Below, one piece after another: positions 1-8,862 of a stretch of DNA of 39,281 bases (positions within the stretch are counted from its first letter, which is position 1; each line of letters opens with the position of its first letter). Origin of the DNA: JBNKLG01 sp050292235. Lineage in GTDB: Bacteria; Pseudomonadota; Gammaproteobacteria; Chromatiales; Chromatiaceae. The DNA lies in contig JBNKLG010000015.1 in NCBI GenBank assembly GCA_050292235.1, forward strand, positions 1-39,281, in the 5' to 3' direction. The notes beneath the pieces are model-generated. The model worked only from the letters and a program-made list of their open reading frames with translations, was not told the DNA's origin and made no database searches. The translations under genes and the position numbers were made by a program.

Positions 1-2
1 AG

Positions 3-2162
3 GCCAAGGCGAACAAGTTGATCACCAAGCTCGCCTTCGCCACCCTCTCGGTGGTGCTGCTGGTGTTGCTGACCATCGGCTGGCGCGAGGCCTTCATCGT
101 CGGCGCCGCGGTGGTGGTGACCCTGGCCATCACCCTGTTCGCCTCCTGGGCCTGGGGCTTCACCCTCAACCGGGTCTCCCTGTTCGCCCTGATCTTCTCT
201 ATCGGTATCCTGGTGGACGATGCCATCGTGGTGGTGGAGAACATCCATCGCCATCTGCAGATGGGTTCCAAGCATCTGCTGGAGGCGATCCCGAAGGCGG
301 TGGACGAGGTGGGCGGCCCCACCATCCTGGCCACCTTCACCGTCATCGCCGCGCTGCTGCCGATGGCCTTCGTCACCGGCCTGATGGGGCCCTACATGAG
401 CCCGATCCCGATCAACGCCAGCACCGGCATGCTGATCTCCCTGATCGTAGCCTTCGTCTTCACCCCCTGGCTCACCAACCGTATCCTGGCCAGCCAGGCG
501 GAGAAGATCGCGGCCCACAGCCACAGCGAGCAGGATGCAAAGCTGGGGCCCTTCTTCAGTCGCATCATGAGCCCCTTCCTGGTAGGACCCAGGGGCAACC
601 GCATGCGCTGGGTGCTGCTCGGTTCGATCATGCTGCTGATCGCCGCTTCGGTCTCCCTGGTGGCCACCAAGTCGGTGGTGCTGAAGATGCTTCCTTTCGA
701 CAACAAGTCGGAGCTGCAGGTGGTGCTCGACATGCCGGAGGGGACCAGCCTGGAACAGACCACCAAGGTGCTTGACGCCATGGGCGACTACCTGGGCACA
801 GTACCCGAGGTGACCGACTACCAGGTCTACGCCGGTACCGCCTCGCCCATCGGCTTCAACGGCCTGGTACGCCAGTACTACCTGCGCGAAGGCGCCCATC
901 TGGGGGACATCCAGGTCAACCTGGTGGGCAAGGCTGAGCGCAAGCGCAAAAGCCATGAGGTGGCGCTGTCGGTTCGTGCTCCGTTGCAGGAGATCGCGGC
1001 CCGGCATCAGGCCAATGTGAAAATTGTCGAGGTGCCTCCAGGCCCACCGGTGCAGTCGCCCTTGGTGGCCGAGATCTATGGCCTGGATTACAACGGTCAG
1101 ATCGCTACAGCGAAAAAGGTGCGAAAGACCTTCGAAGGCACGGCGGATATTATCGATGTGGATGACAGTGTCGAGTATCCCTCTGACAAGGTGTTGATCA
1201 AGATAGATCGGCAAAAGGCGGCCCTGCTGGGGGTCAGTCAGGTCGAGGTGGCCCGCGCCCTGTCCACGGTGCTGAATGGGGAGGACGTGAGTTTCCTCCA
1301 TGGCGAAAACATCAAATACGCCGTCCCCATCCGACTGGAATTGTCAGAGGCCGAAAAGTCCGATCTGGATCAACTGCTCACCTTGCGGGTACGCAGTCAG
1401 AGTGGCACCTTTGTGCCCCTGTCGGCCCTGGTCGAGGTAATCCCCAGCCAGCGGGAACACGCCATCCATCACAAAGACCTGCGTCCGGTGGTCTATGTCA
1501 CCGGCGACATGGCGGGCAAGCTGGATAGTCCCCTGTACGGCATGTTCGATATCGTCAGCTGGCTGGGCAAGGAGATGCCCGATCTGTCTCAACACTACGT
1601 CAGCGCCTCGGAAAACCCCTACGCCTATAGCCTGAAATGGGATGGCGAGTGGCAGATTACCTACGAGACCTTCCGCGATATGGGCATTGCCTATTCCATC
1701 GGTCTGATCCTCATCTACCTGCTGGTGGTGGCCCAGTTCCGCTCCTATCTGGTGCCGCTGGTGATTATGGCACCGATTCCACTGACCCTGATTGGTATCA
1801 TGCCGGGCCATGCCCTGGTGGGCGCTCAGTTTACGGCTACCTCCATGATCGGCATGATTGCCCTGGCAGGCATCATCGTGCGCAATTCCATTCTGTTGGT
1901 GGATTTTATCAACGAGGAGGTGCGACGCGGTGTGGCCTTTGAAGCCGCTGTGGTGCGTGCTGCCGCAGTACGGGCCAAGTCCATTGTGTTGACTGGCGTG
2001 GCGGCCATGGCCGGGGGCTTTTTCATCCTGGATGATCCCATTTTCAGCGGCTTGGCCGTGTCTCTGATCAGCGGCATTCTGGTCTCGACGGTATTGACGC
2101 TTGTGGTGATTCCAGTGGTCTATTTTGCCGCCAAGGGACAAAGCGGCTCTCGAACGGCATAG
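3..2162 (+). CDS. RND-family efflux permease (5' end outside the window)
   Basis: Inner-membrane proton-driven efflux pump subunit of the resistance-nodulation-division superfamily. The reading frame is open from the first bases, so the true start lies upstream; about 720 residues are visible against roughly 1,000-1,100 for the family. Visible landmarks are an N-proximal membrane block with the acidic motif SIGILVDDAIVVVENIHRH, where the paired Asp fits the proton-relay segment, then a periplasmic region starting near PFDNKSELQVVLDMPEGTS. A second membrane block follows (LILIYLLVVAQFRSYLVPL and GMIALAGIIVRNSILLVDF), typical of the second half of an RND pump. The substrate cannot be told from this part. 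The membrane fusion partner is presumably upstream. The first ~1 kb looks richer in G+C than the rest, which may be ordinary variation. Confidence 0.9.
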   Translation, partial: AKANKLITKLAFATLSVVLLVLLTIGWREAFIVGAAVVVTLAITLFASWAWGFTLNRVSLFALIFSIGILVDDAIVVVENIHRHLQMGSKHLLEAIPKAVDEVGGPTILATFTVIAALLPMAFVTGLMGPYMSPIPINASTGMLISLIVAFVFTPWLTNRILASQAEKIAAHSHSEQDAKLGPFFSRIMSPFLVGPRGNRMRWVLLGSIMLLIAASVSLVATKSVVLKMLPFDNKSELQVVLDMPEGTSLEQTTKVLDAMGDYLGTVPEVTDYQVYAGTASPIGFNGLVRQYYLREGAHLGDIQVNLVGKAERKRKSHEVALSVRAPLQEIAARHQANVKIVEVPPGPPVQSPLVAEIYGLDYNGQIATAKKVRKTFEGTADIIDVDDSVEYPSDKVLIKIDRQKAALLGVSQVEVARALSTVLNGEDVSFLHGENIKYAVPIRLELSEAEKSDLDQLLTLRVRSQSGTFVPLSALVEVIPSQREHAIHHKDLRPVVYVTGDMAGKLDSPLYGMFDIVSWLGKEMPDLSQHYVSASENPYAYSLKWDGEWQITYETFRDMGIAYSIGLILIYLLVVAQFRSYLVPLVIMAPIPLTLIGIMPGHALVGAQFTATSMIGMIALAGIIVRNSILLVDFINEEVRRGVAFEAAVVRAAAVRAKSIVLTGVAAMAGGFFILDDPIFSGLAVSLISGILVSTVLTLVVIPVVYFAAKGQSGSRTA

Positions 2163-2186
2163 AGGGCCGGGATCAACAGCCTTCTT

Positions 2187-2597
2187 TTAGGGAATGAGTG
2201 CCAGCAGAAGGATGAGCATCATTACAATGAAAAGAAAGACATAGACCCCTCTCTTGGAGATGCTCGTTCGGTCTCGCCCCCGCTCTTCCATAGCCAATTG
2301 AGCCATCAAGTGGCCAATCTCTGCTTCGCTCAACTTCCGGCCTGTCGAGCCTGAGGCCACCGCCGGTGAAGGCGCGGGTTTACTGGGCGGTTGCCGGGGT
2401 GTTTTGGCCGCCGTATCTGGGTGCGCATAGAACTGACCCGGATCCTCTTGGGTTGTGCTCTGCCGTTTGAGTGCTTTCAGCAATTGAATGAGCTGGTTGC
2501 GTTCGGCCTCGGGGACTTGGCTCAAAGCGGACGGGTTCCGCGCGTTCAAAATGTAGGTGTTGCCGTTGACGATGCAAACGATATCGTTGGAGGCCAT
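2187..2597 (-). CDS. Small tail-anchored membrane protein of unknown function
   Basis: A 136-residue protein I do not recognise. The N-terminal ~50 residues look folded (IVCIVNGNTYILNARNPSAL). A Pro/Ala/Ser-rich linker follows around residues 60-85, then a short charged helix (LSEAEIGHLMAQLAMEERGR) and one hydrophobic C-terminal segment (VYVFLFIVMMLILLLALIP), so it is probably anchored by its tail with the N-terminus in the cytoplasm. A GGA-type ribosome site precedes the ATG. It starts 4 bases after the symporter gene stop and is almost certainly co-transcribed with it, but no functional link is evident. Confidence 0.7.
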   Translation of the reverse strand: MASNDIVCIVNGNTYILNARNPSALSQVPEAERNQLIQLLKALKRQSTTQEDPGQFYAHPDTAAKTPRQPPSKPAPSPAVASGSTGRKLSEAEIGHLMAQLAMEERGRDRTSISKRGVYVFLFIVMMLILLLALIP

Positions 2598-2601
2598 GGG
2601 G

Positions 2602-4023
2602 TTATTCCTTTTGCGTCGAGCCGGGAAAGAGGCTTGAGGTGAGAGTATAAGCCAGTAATCCCATTATGATGCCGGGCCCGACACTATAAATCATTCCGCC
2701 CAATCCCAGTTGCTGCCAGAGCAAAAAAGTACCTGTGCCACTGATCATCATGCTGATTCCCTGGGTTTGAGTGATTCTCCGTCCGGTGGCCAAAAGAATG
2801 ACCAGCGGCGCAAAGGCCGACCCCAACAATCCCCAGGCATCCAGCACCAGTTTGAATACCGAATCGGCCCCTGTCAGCGCAATGCCCAGAGCACAGACCA
2901 GTACCAGGGCGGTGATGACCTTGGTGGCCCAAAGATCATGCAGAGCGCCGGGTTGCTGGATGAAGTCCCGGGTGATGGCAGCAGAGCAGGAGAGAATCAG
3001 GGAGTCAGCGGTAGAAAGCGTTGCGGCAAAGAGTGCCGCCAGCACCAGACCCACCAGGGTCTCCGGCAAGACCTGAAGCGCCATGTTGGGTAGCGCCAGT
3101 TCGGCATCGAAGTGGCCGGTTTCGGGAAAAGAGATTCGGCTCAGCAGGCCAACGACGATGGTGGCACCGTAGAAGAGGCTAAACCAGCTGTAGTAGTAAA
3201 ATCGCATCCGATTGATCTGGCAGGCATTCTCCAGGCTGATAAAGCGAACCACGATGTGCGGCTGGCCGATCACCGCAACGCCACCGAACAGCCAGCCGAG
3301 AATAAACAGCAGGATGCCCAGCCCATTGGTGTCGGGAAACCAATCCAGATAGTGGCTATCGACCTGGGCCAGCTTCATCCCGACCGCATCCCAACCACCA
3401 TTGAGATCGACCCCGCCGAAGATGAGCAGGCCCATGCCCACCAGCATCACCAGAGACTGGGCAGCATCGGTCCAGATAGAGGCCCGCAGCCCACCTGCCG
3501 CGCTATAGAGCAACACAATCAGCGCGCCGATTAGAATGCCCCAGCTCGGTTCCCAGGAGAGCAAGACCGCCGTGGCCTTGCTGCCCGCCTTGAGCTGGGC
3601 TGCTGCATAGAGAGTGAGAAAGAAAACCGTCAGCAGACCGGCCAATCGCCGAAGCTGAGGCTGATCATCACCGTGCCAATGGGCCAGCAGTCCGCCGTAG
3701 GAGTGGATCTGCTCCGAGCGGGAGGCCGCATGCAAAGGGCGCAGGGTCAGCAGAGAGATCATGATGTCGCCCACAATCCAGCCAAACATCAGCCAGATGG
3801 AGGGGAGGCCGGTTTTGTAGGTCAGGCCGATCATGCCGATGAACATGAAGCCGCTGTTATTGGTGGCCACAGCAGAAAGCCCCGCCAGCCAGGCGGGAAT
3901 CCCCTTGCTGGCGACCAGATAATCCTCAGCGCTACGGCGACTTTTGAAGACAGAGGCCAAACCAATGGCCAGGAACAAGAGCAAAAAAAGCAAGAAGCTG
4001 GCAGTCATCATGGGGGCCATCAT
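2602..4023 (-). CDS. Sodium:solute symporter (SSS family, PutP-like)
   Basis: A 473-residue multi-pass inner-membrane transporter of the sodium:solute symporter family. The N-terminal third carries family features: an early helix followed by AEDYLVASKGIPAWLAGLS and the segment SAVATNNSGFMFIGMIGL. The core has the characteristic Gly-rich stretch SAAGGLRASIWTDAAQSLVM, and later FAATLSTADSLILSCSAAIT, where the Ser/Thr cluster fits the second sodium-site helix. Length and the even spread of hydrophobic segments fit a complete protein. The substrate (proline, pantothenate, another organic solute) cannot be set from sequence. Several Met codons lie at the start and the furthest upstream is used here. 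It diverges from murI across a ~100-bp gap that should contain both promoters. Confidence 0.88.
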   Translation of the reverse strand: MMAPMMTASFLLFLLLFLAIGLASVFKSRRSAEDYLVASKGIPAWLAGLSAVATNNSGFMFIGMIGLTYKTGLPSIWLMFGWIVGDIMISLLTLRPLHAASRSEQIHSYGGLLAHWHGDDQPQLRRLAGLLTVFFLTLYAAAQLKAGSKATAVLLSWEPSWGILIGALIVLLYSAAGGLRASIWTDAAQSLVMLVGMGLLIFGGVDLNGGWDAVGMKLAQVDSHYLDWFPDTNGLGILLFILGWLFGGVAVIGQPHIVVRFISLENACQINRMRFYYYSWFSLFYGATIVVGLLSRISFPETGHFDAELALPNMALQVLPETLVGLVLAALFAATLSTADSLILSCSAAITRDFIQQPGALHDLWATKVITALVLVCALGIALTGADSVFKLVLDAWGLLGSAFAPLVILLATGRRITQTQGISMMISGTGTFLLWQQLGLGGMIYSVGPGIIMGLLAYTLTSSLFPGSTQKE

Positions 4024-4126
4024 AACGGATCTGCCCAGGGATATCAGGGGCAGGCCCAGACGGCAGACGAGGCTTTATTGCTAAAATGAACCTTCCTTCA
4101 TTGACTGACCCCATTGGACTGGCTCT

Positions 4127-4945
4127 ATGTCGCCTCCTCAGGCCCACCCCCTCACCATCGGTGTCTTTGACTCCGGCGTGGGCGGGCTATCCATCCTCAA
4201 GGCCCTGCGTCAGGCCATGCCCTCCGTCGATCTGCGCTATGTGGCTGACTCTGGCAACGCGCCTTATGGCAACAAACCCAAGGCCTTCATCGAAGGGCGG
4301 GTGCAGGCGATTGCCGATTATCTGATCCGCTCCGGCGTGCAAATGATCGTCGTGGCCTGCAATACCGCCACCGTGGTCGCGGTGGAACAACTGCGGGCAG
4401 GTTGTCCGGTGCCGGTCGTCGCCATGGAGCCGGCCATCAAACCTGCCGTTGCCCAGACTCGGACAGGGGTTGTCGGTGTGCTGGCCACCGAGAGAACCCT
4501 GGAAAGTCCTGCGGTAGCCAAGCTCTGTCAGCAGTTTGAGCCGCAAAGCAAGATACTGCTCCAACCCTGTCCGGGCTGGGTGGAGCTGGTCGAAAGGGGC
4601 GAGCTCTCCTCCCCCCAAACCCGAGAGGCCCTGCTCACCTTCATTCAACCCCTGTTGGATCAGGGTGCCGATACCCTGGTGCTCGGCTGCACCCATTACG
4701 TTTTTCTGGCCCCGGAGATCGAAAAACTGGTGGGGCCAGGGGTTAAGGTGATCGAGCCTTCCGCCGCCGTTGCCCGGCAAAGTCTGCGCATGTTGGCGCA
4801 TAACAGTGCCGATTTGCCAGCCAATCGACAGGGTCGGGAAGTCTTCATGACGACGGGAGACCCTGTCCAGGCAGAGCCGCTGTTTTCGCAGCTTTGGGGG
4901 AGGCAGGTGACGGTGTCAGCGTTGGATGCCGGGGCGGGGCGATAG
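4127..4945 (+). CDS. murI: Glutamate racemase
   Basis: Converts L-glutamate to D-glutamate for peptidoglycan synthesis in the cytoplasm, without cofactor, using two cysteines. The 272-residue protein has the family start (IGVFDSGVGGLSILKAL), the first catalytic Cys at 78 in VACNTATVVA, and the second Cys at 188 in LVLGCTHYVFL followed by its His. Length is normal. No clear Shine-Dalgarno precedes the ATG, but the preceding codons are not needed for the family N-terminus. It is transcribed away from the symporter gene and converges on the hsdM pseudogene remnant with only a few bases between. Confidence 0.96.
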   Translation: MSPPQAHPLTIGVFDSGVGGLSILKALRQAMPSVDLRYVADSGNAPYGNKPKAFIEGRVQAIADYLIRSGVQMIVVACNTATVVAVEQLRAGCPVPVVAMEPAIKPAVAQTRTGVVGVLATERTLESPAVAKLCQQFEPQSKILLQPCPGWVELVERGELSSPQTREALLTFIQPLLDQGADTLVLGCTHYVFLAPEIEKLVGPGVKVIEPSAAVARQSLRMLAHNSADLPANRQGREVFMTTGDPVQAEPLFSQLWGRQVTVSALDAGAGR

Positions 4946-4952
4946 CAACCCG

Positions 4953-6066
4953 TCACCTGGTCAGCAATCCAGCCACCTCTTTGAAATTGTTCAACCCCGC
5001 CTCGATGTTGTCGATGATCTCAGCCGCCAGATCTTCGGGATCGGGCAGGTTATCCAGATCGGCTAGTGATTTGTCCTTGAGCCAGAAGATATCCAGACTG
5101 GTTTTGTCTCGCGTCAGGATCTCGTCGTAGCCGTATTTGCGCCAGCGACCTTCCGGGTTTGTGGTTTCGTTCCAGGTTTCCTCGCGCTTGTGGGGATAAT
5201 CGGCATTGAAGCAGCGAATGAAGTCTTGCAGATCATCCAGGCGCAGGGGTTTCTTTTTCAGGGTGTGATGGATATTGGTTCGATAGTCGTAGATCCACAC
5301 CGCTTTGGTGCAGGGGGCTTTCTGCGCTGGTCGGTTATCAAAGAAGATGACGTTGGCCTTTACCCCGTTGGCGTAAAAGATACCGGTAGGCAAGCGCAGG
5401 ATGGTGTGGAAGTCTGTGGTTTCCAGCAGCTTCTTGCGTACTGTCTCACCGGCTCCACCTTCAAACAGGACGTTATCGGGGACGACTACGGCTGCTCTAC
5501 CTGTGGTCTTCAGCATAGAGCGGATATGCTGAACAAAGTTGACCTGTTTGTTTGAGGTGGTGGCCCAGAAGTCCTGCCGATTGTAGGTCAGGTCGTCCTT
5601 CTCCTGTTCGCCCTCTTCATTGGTGAAGGTCATGCTGGATTTCTTGCCAAACGGGGGATTGGCAAGAACCATGTCCACATTCTGGCTGGGTGGCGCGATC
5701 AAGGCGTCATTGGCGCTGATCGCGCTGTCGCCATCGATCTCACCGATGTTGTGCAGGAACATATTCATCAGACAGAGACGACGGGTATTGGCGACGATCT
5801 CATTGCCCGAGAAGGTATCGTGCTTGAGGAATGCCTTCTGTGTAGTGTCCTTCCAGTTCCGCGCCCTTTTCCAGGCGCAGGCTGTCCCAGTTGTACTTTT
5901 TGGGTATCCCGACATTACGGTTATGGGGAGGCTTGCTGTACTCATCGGCCATCTTGAGAGAGATGAGATAGGTGAGCTGTTCCAGATAGTCGCCGTATCC
6001 CACCCCGTCATCACGCAGGGTGGTACAGAAGCTCCAGACTCAGGAAACCATGGTGCTTGCATTCAT
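4953..6066 (-). pseudogene. hsdM: Type I restriction-modification DNA methyltransferase (HsdM-like), inactivated
   Basis: Remnant of an N6-adenine methyltransferase subunit of a type I restriction-modification system. The original start is readable at 6066 (MNASTMVS), followed at once by an in-frame TGA and then, in the same frame, by family sequence: VWSFCTTLRDDGVGYGDYLEQ and LISLKMADEY. Near 5845-5855 this frame ends after GAELEGHY and the protein resumes in another frame at QKAFLKHDTFSGNEIVANTR. In relatives roughly a hundred residues lie between these points, including the SAM-binding DPACGTGGF motif, so a deletion that also shifts frame removed it. The catalytic NPPF motif, the target-recognition-interacting part and the C-terminus remain. 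hsdS and hsdR are not in the window. The frame starting at 6062 is an artefact of the lesion. Confidence 0.88.
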
Positions 6067-6306
6067 GTTCTTGTACTCGGAAATAGATTGGACTTGCAGA
6101 TAGCGTTGGCTAATGCGTAATGCTGTGCTGCTTCCGGTTGCGATGAAATAAGAATACTCATTTATATCAATATGTTACTTGTTTCCTGACAGCTTAATGA
6201 GCTGTTCGCCAAGATAAAATCAGGCCTCGGGAAATAGCGTATTTCATTTTTTCATGCAATCAGGAACTTCCATGCAATAGGCAATAAATTCAATACGTTA
6301 TAAAAA
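6067..6306. other. AT-rich spacer between the two decayed genes
   Basis: About 240 bases, clearly richer in A+T than the flanks, lying upstream of the hsdM remnant and downstream of the truncated regulator. It probably held the hsdM promoter. No confident promoter, RNA or open frame was found in it. Confidence 0.4.
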
Positions 6307-6339
6307 TTTATTCTGCATTTATTCTGCATTTATTCTGCA
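6307..6339. repeat. Three perfect tandem 11-bp units (TTTATTCTGCA)
   Basis: Read directly: the 11-mer TTTATTCTGCA occurs three times head to tail at 6307-6317, 6318-6328 and 6329-6339. On the minus strand each unit carries TAA, and the stop codon of the truncated regulator gene lies in the first unit reached. Because 11 is not a multiple of three, copy-number change would alter the reading only after the stop, so a functional effect is doubtful. Confidence 0.9.
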
Positions 6340-7250
6340 AGCGCCCATTCCGGTGAGCGCCGCGAACCGCGATTCACGATCTTTCCTCCCCGCCTGAGAT
6401 TGGTGAGAAGATTTGCCACCTTGTTCAACTTCTGGCCATCATCCAGTACATCGCTCAGCTTATTCCATAACAGCTTGTCCAGATCCTTTCGCGTCGCACT
6501 CTGGTACTCGGCCAGATAGTCAAGAATGAGCTTGCTGTAGAAGGCATCGTCCTGGCCTCGTGTATGGATGTACTCCTCTCTGGCATCGACTGCCTCAGCC
6601 ACCCTGGCAGAGATGTACAGATTGGGCTTGCGTCCCTCAATCAGTTTTTGTCTGCGCAAATGCCGGATCATCACCTCATCGTCCAGAGGCAACTGTTTTT
6701 GCACCCGATCCAGAGCCAGAATCTCGTCGAGAGGCAACTCGCTATTCTGAATCAACATGCGGCTAAAAGCGGGATCGACGATCTTGCCGTGGATCGTCAT
6801 CCTCACCATATCGGGCTCGGTCAAATCATAATCCGGTAGCGGAAAATAACGCCGCCGCTGCCCCAGATACATCTCATGGATACCGTAACCCATGGTATCG
6901 ATCATGTTCAGCTCGGTCATGGCCTGGGCCAGGAAGGGGTTGCGGTAACGGCGCGGGGTTTTGTGTCCGGCGATATAGTCTCCCGGCTGCCCTTCAAAGA
7001 AACCGCCCTCATTTTCCAGGATCAGGCGATCGGGTTGCTCGATCAGGGTAATGCGTCCATGACGCAAATAATCCTGATGGACAATGCAGTTGTGCAGCGC
7101 CTCCAATACGATCTTCTGATCGTATTTAGCCAACTCTATCGCCAGCAATTCATCATCGGGCAAGATACGCATCTGGATATTGCGAATACGCTGATACAGG
7201 GTCGTGGTGTTGAGCAGAAAGGGCAGACCGAAGTGCTCGCCTTTCCCTGA
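6330..7250 (-). pseudogene. ATP-binding AlbA_2-type transcriptional regulator, N-terminus lost
   Basis: C-terminal ~60% of a regulator of the kind annotated as ATP-binding, AlbA_2/Schlafen-domain or RecG-related. Visible family sequence includes IRILPDDELLAIELAKYDQ-like text, ALHNCIVHQDY and LILENEGGFFEGQPGDYI (GHKL-type ATPase region), then a winged-helix-like C-terminal part rich in Arg/Lys. The frame stays open upstream of the first Met (GKGEHFGLPFLLNTTTLYQR), matching the family, until a TAA at 7251-7253. The N-terminal DNA-binding domain is absent because the sequence changes at about 7235-7250 to the doxX remnant on the other strand. An internal ATG at 7172 could still yield a 280-residue fragment. 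Relatives, as I recall, often sit beside type I restriction genes, which fits the hsdM remnant next door. Confidence 0.75.
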
Positions 7251-7426
7251 TTATTGTCACCCTCGTCGCCTGGGCCAGCGTCCACGCTGGCAATGGCTAC
7301 AACGTGTGCAGCAATGGCTTTAAGTTACCCCTGATCTATCTGGTGATGTTTATTCCCCTATTGCTCAGTGGGCCTGGGAGGCTGAGTCTGGATCACCTGA
7401 TCTTCAGGCGTTTTCGGAGTGCGTGA
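7235..7426 (+). pseudogene. DoxX-family membrane protein, C-terminal remnant
   Basis: A 63-codon plus-strand frame ending at TGA 7424-7426 reads as the end of a DoxX-type integral membrane protein. It contains IIVTLVAWASVHAGNGYNV, CSNGFKLPLIYLVMF and LLSGPGRLSLDHLIFRR, which match the last transmembrane hairpin and the C-terminal LSLDHL tail of that family. The upstream part of the gene (more than half of ~130-150 residues) is missing; immediately before it lies the head-to-head truncated regulator. There is no start codon or ribosome site, so it is not expected to be translated. I infer that a rearrangement joined the two gene fragments at ~7235-7250. Confidence 0.75.
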
Positions 7427-7468
7427 CAAAGAGCCGTTCTGGAGATTGGGGCTGAGAAGTGACGTGAT

Positions 7469-7499
7469 GGGGGCTGATGAGAAAACCGGTTCAGCCCCC
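7469..7499. terminator. Strong hairpin without a clear U-tract
   Basis: The arms GGGGGCTGA (7469-7477) and TCAGCCCCC (7491-7499) pair perfectly over 9 bp with a 13-base loop. It lies just beyond the stop of the SIMPL gene (minus strand) and beyond the doxX remnant (plus strand). No T-run follows on either strand, so it may stabilise a 3' end or stop transcription with help, rather than act as a classical intrinsic terminator. Confidence 0.45.
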
Positions 7500-7536
7500 A
7501 GCGCATTGTTCTACCAAAACGTGGCTAAAGGGACGC

Positions 7537-8214
7537 TTACTTCAAAGCAAATTCAACCGTGACGGCGGCTGAGATGTTGACCATGCCAAGCGTTCCGCCT
7601 CTGCTGCCGTCGCTAATGTCGTTTGAATAGGTATTGAGGGTACGGACATCAGATGGGCTGATTTCATTGATGCTGATGACCGGGCCAATATCGGCATCCA
7701 GGCTTTTGGCCATCAATGCAGCCTTTTTCTTGGCGGCTTGAAGGGCCTTGGTGAACTCCTTGTTTCGGGTCTCAAACGCATCATTTCTTCCGTACTCTGT
7801 GGAGAGAATGGAGAGAGAGTTTTGCTTTGAGAGTTCCTCAAAAATCAACGGGAGTTTGCTGAGGTCATTGACCCGTAACTCGATATGGTAGGCAGAGAAG
7901 TAGCCACTGTGTTTTCTCAGGCTGTTGATCCAGTCGAACTCCTCGCCCTGGGTGAGGGAGGACTTGATGATCTCCTGATCAGTGATACCGAATTGCTTGA
8001 GCTTGTCGATAACGGCAGCGAGGGTCTCTTTGGTTTCACGATAGCCTTCGTCCATCGTGCCTCTGACATGCTTGATTTGAATGCGTATTTTGGCGTACTG
8101 CGCCTCCAGGGAGATTTCGGACTTGCCGGAGACGGAGATGCTTCTGCGGTTGTCTTCCGCAAAGGCGGTGCCCCCTAAGGCGAAGAGGATCAGTAGGGCG
8201 CTCAGTACTTTCAT
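7537..8214 (-). CDS. SIMPL (DUF541) domain periplasmic protein
   Basis: Secreted protein of the SIMPL/DUF541 family, whose members (YggE-like) are periplasmic and loosely tied to oxidative stress; the exact role is unknown. I choose the ATG at 8214: it has an AGGAAG ribosome site and begins a clean signal peptide (MKVLSALLILFALGGTAFA, cleavage about residue 19). The mature protein starts with the family strand RRSISVSGKSEISLEAQYAK. The rest (KETLAAVIDKLKQFGITDQE, then YHIELRVNDLSKLPLIFEEL) fits the domain. This gives 225 residues, a usual length. A longer frame upstream to 8295 is in phase but lacks a secretion signal at its start. Probably monocistronic. Confidence 0.85.
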   Translation of the reverse strand: MKVLSALLILFALGGTAFAEDNRRSISVSGKSEISLEAQYAKIRIQIKHVRGTMDEGYRETKETLAAVIDKLKQFGITDQEIIKSSLTQGEEFDWINSLRKHSGYFSAYHIELRVNDLSKLPLIFEELSKQNSLSILSTEYGRNDAFETRNKEFTKALQAAKKKAALMAKSLDADIGPVISINEISPSDVRTLNTYSNDISDGSRGGTLGMVNISAAVTVEFALK

Positions 8215-8350
8215 GGTGTGCTTCCTGTTTGGCGGTGTTGTTATTGGTTGGCGCTGAGGGAAAACACAAAGGGCGATCCCGCAAGGTGAAACCATATAGG
8301 TTCAAAGGATCAATCATAAATGTCCGCCAGCCAATTTTATACAGAACGTC

Positions 8351-8764
8351 TCACTCTTTGCTGAGAAAGGTAAAGACCAAGGTGTCTTCGACGATCTTGC
8401 CGGTCTCCTCACAGCGGTGATTGACCGGTCGATGGCCCCTCATCACAATCTTCAACTGGCCCTGAGGACGCACCACCTCGCCTTCTACCCCATATTCCAA
8501 AGGGGCCTCCGGGCAGTATTTTGAAAAGCGGCGGGCCACCCCCTCGTAGTGATCATGGCTCATGCTGCCGTTGAAGAGCAGCGTACCTCGCCGGACACCG
8601 GCTTTGCGAAGCACGGGTTTCGGGTCTTCGTAGTAGAAAAAGCGTTGATTGCCCTTGGCCACCAGACGCATGAGGGAGCCGTTGTGATGCCAAAAGGAGT
8701 CGGCTAGCAGAGCGGTAGGGAAAATGGCCAGACAGATGGCGATAGTCAGGAATCGCGATTTCAT
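8351..8764 (-). CDS. Small secreted protein of unknown function
   Basis: A 137-residue protein that I do not recognise. It begins with a clear signal peptide (MKSRFLTIAICLAIFPTALLA, cleavage near residue 21), so it should be periplasmic or secreted. The mature part is rich in aromatic and basic residues (SFWHHNGSLMRLVAKGNQRFFYYEDP) and has two cysteines (YCPEAP and HRCEE) that could form one disulfide. Sequence such as GTLLFNGSMSHDHYEGVARRF suggests a compact beta-rich fold. It lies 137 bases upstream of the SIMPL gene on the same strand and diverges from the M50 protease gene. Confidence 0.7.
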   Translation of the reverse strand: MKSRFLTIAICLAIFPTALLADSFWHHNGSLMRLVAKGNQRFFYYEDPKPVLRKAGVRRGTLLFNGSMSHDHYEGVARRFSKYCPEAPLEYGVEGEVVRPQGQLKIVMRGHRPVNHRCEETGKIVEDTLVFTFLSKE

Positions 8765-8862
8765 GGGATTGCCTCACCTGCGAATTGGGCTCTATTCTAG
8801 CCCCAATTTCAAGCGTTATGCTCAATGATCCCGAACCTCTTCATACAGGTTGAACCGACGAC

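Noticed and set aside
1344..2141. A 265-codon minus-strand frame opposite the RND pump gene
   Set aside because: His/Gln-rich translation with no recognisable fold, directly antisense to RND membrane helices.
4953..6062. A single intact 369-residue methyltransferase
   Set aside because: The first ~70 residues are out of frame. The true N-terminus is readable in another frame with a stop codon, and the SAM-binding region is missing.
6307..6339. A CRISPR array
   Set aside because: The units are 11 bp with no spacers and no cas genes nearby.
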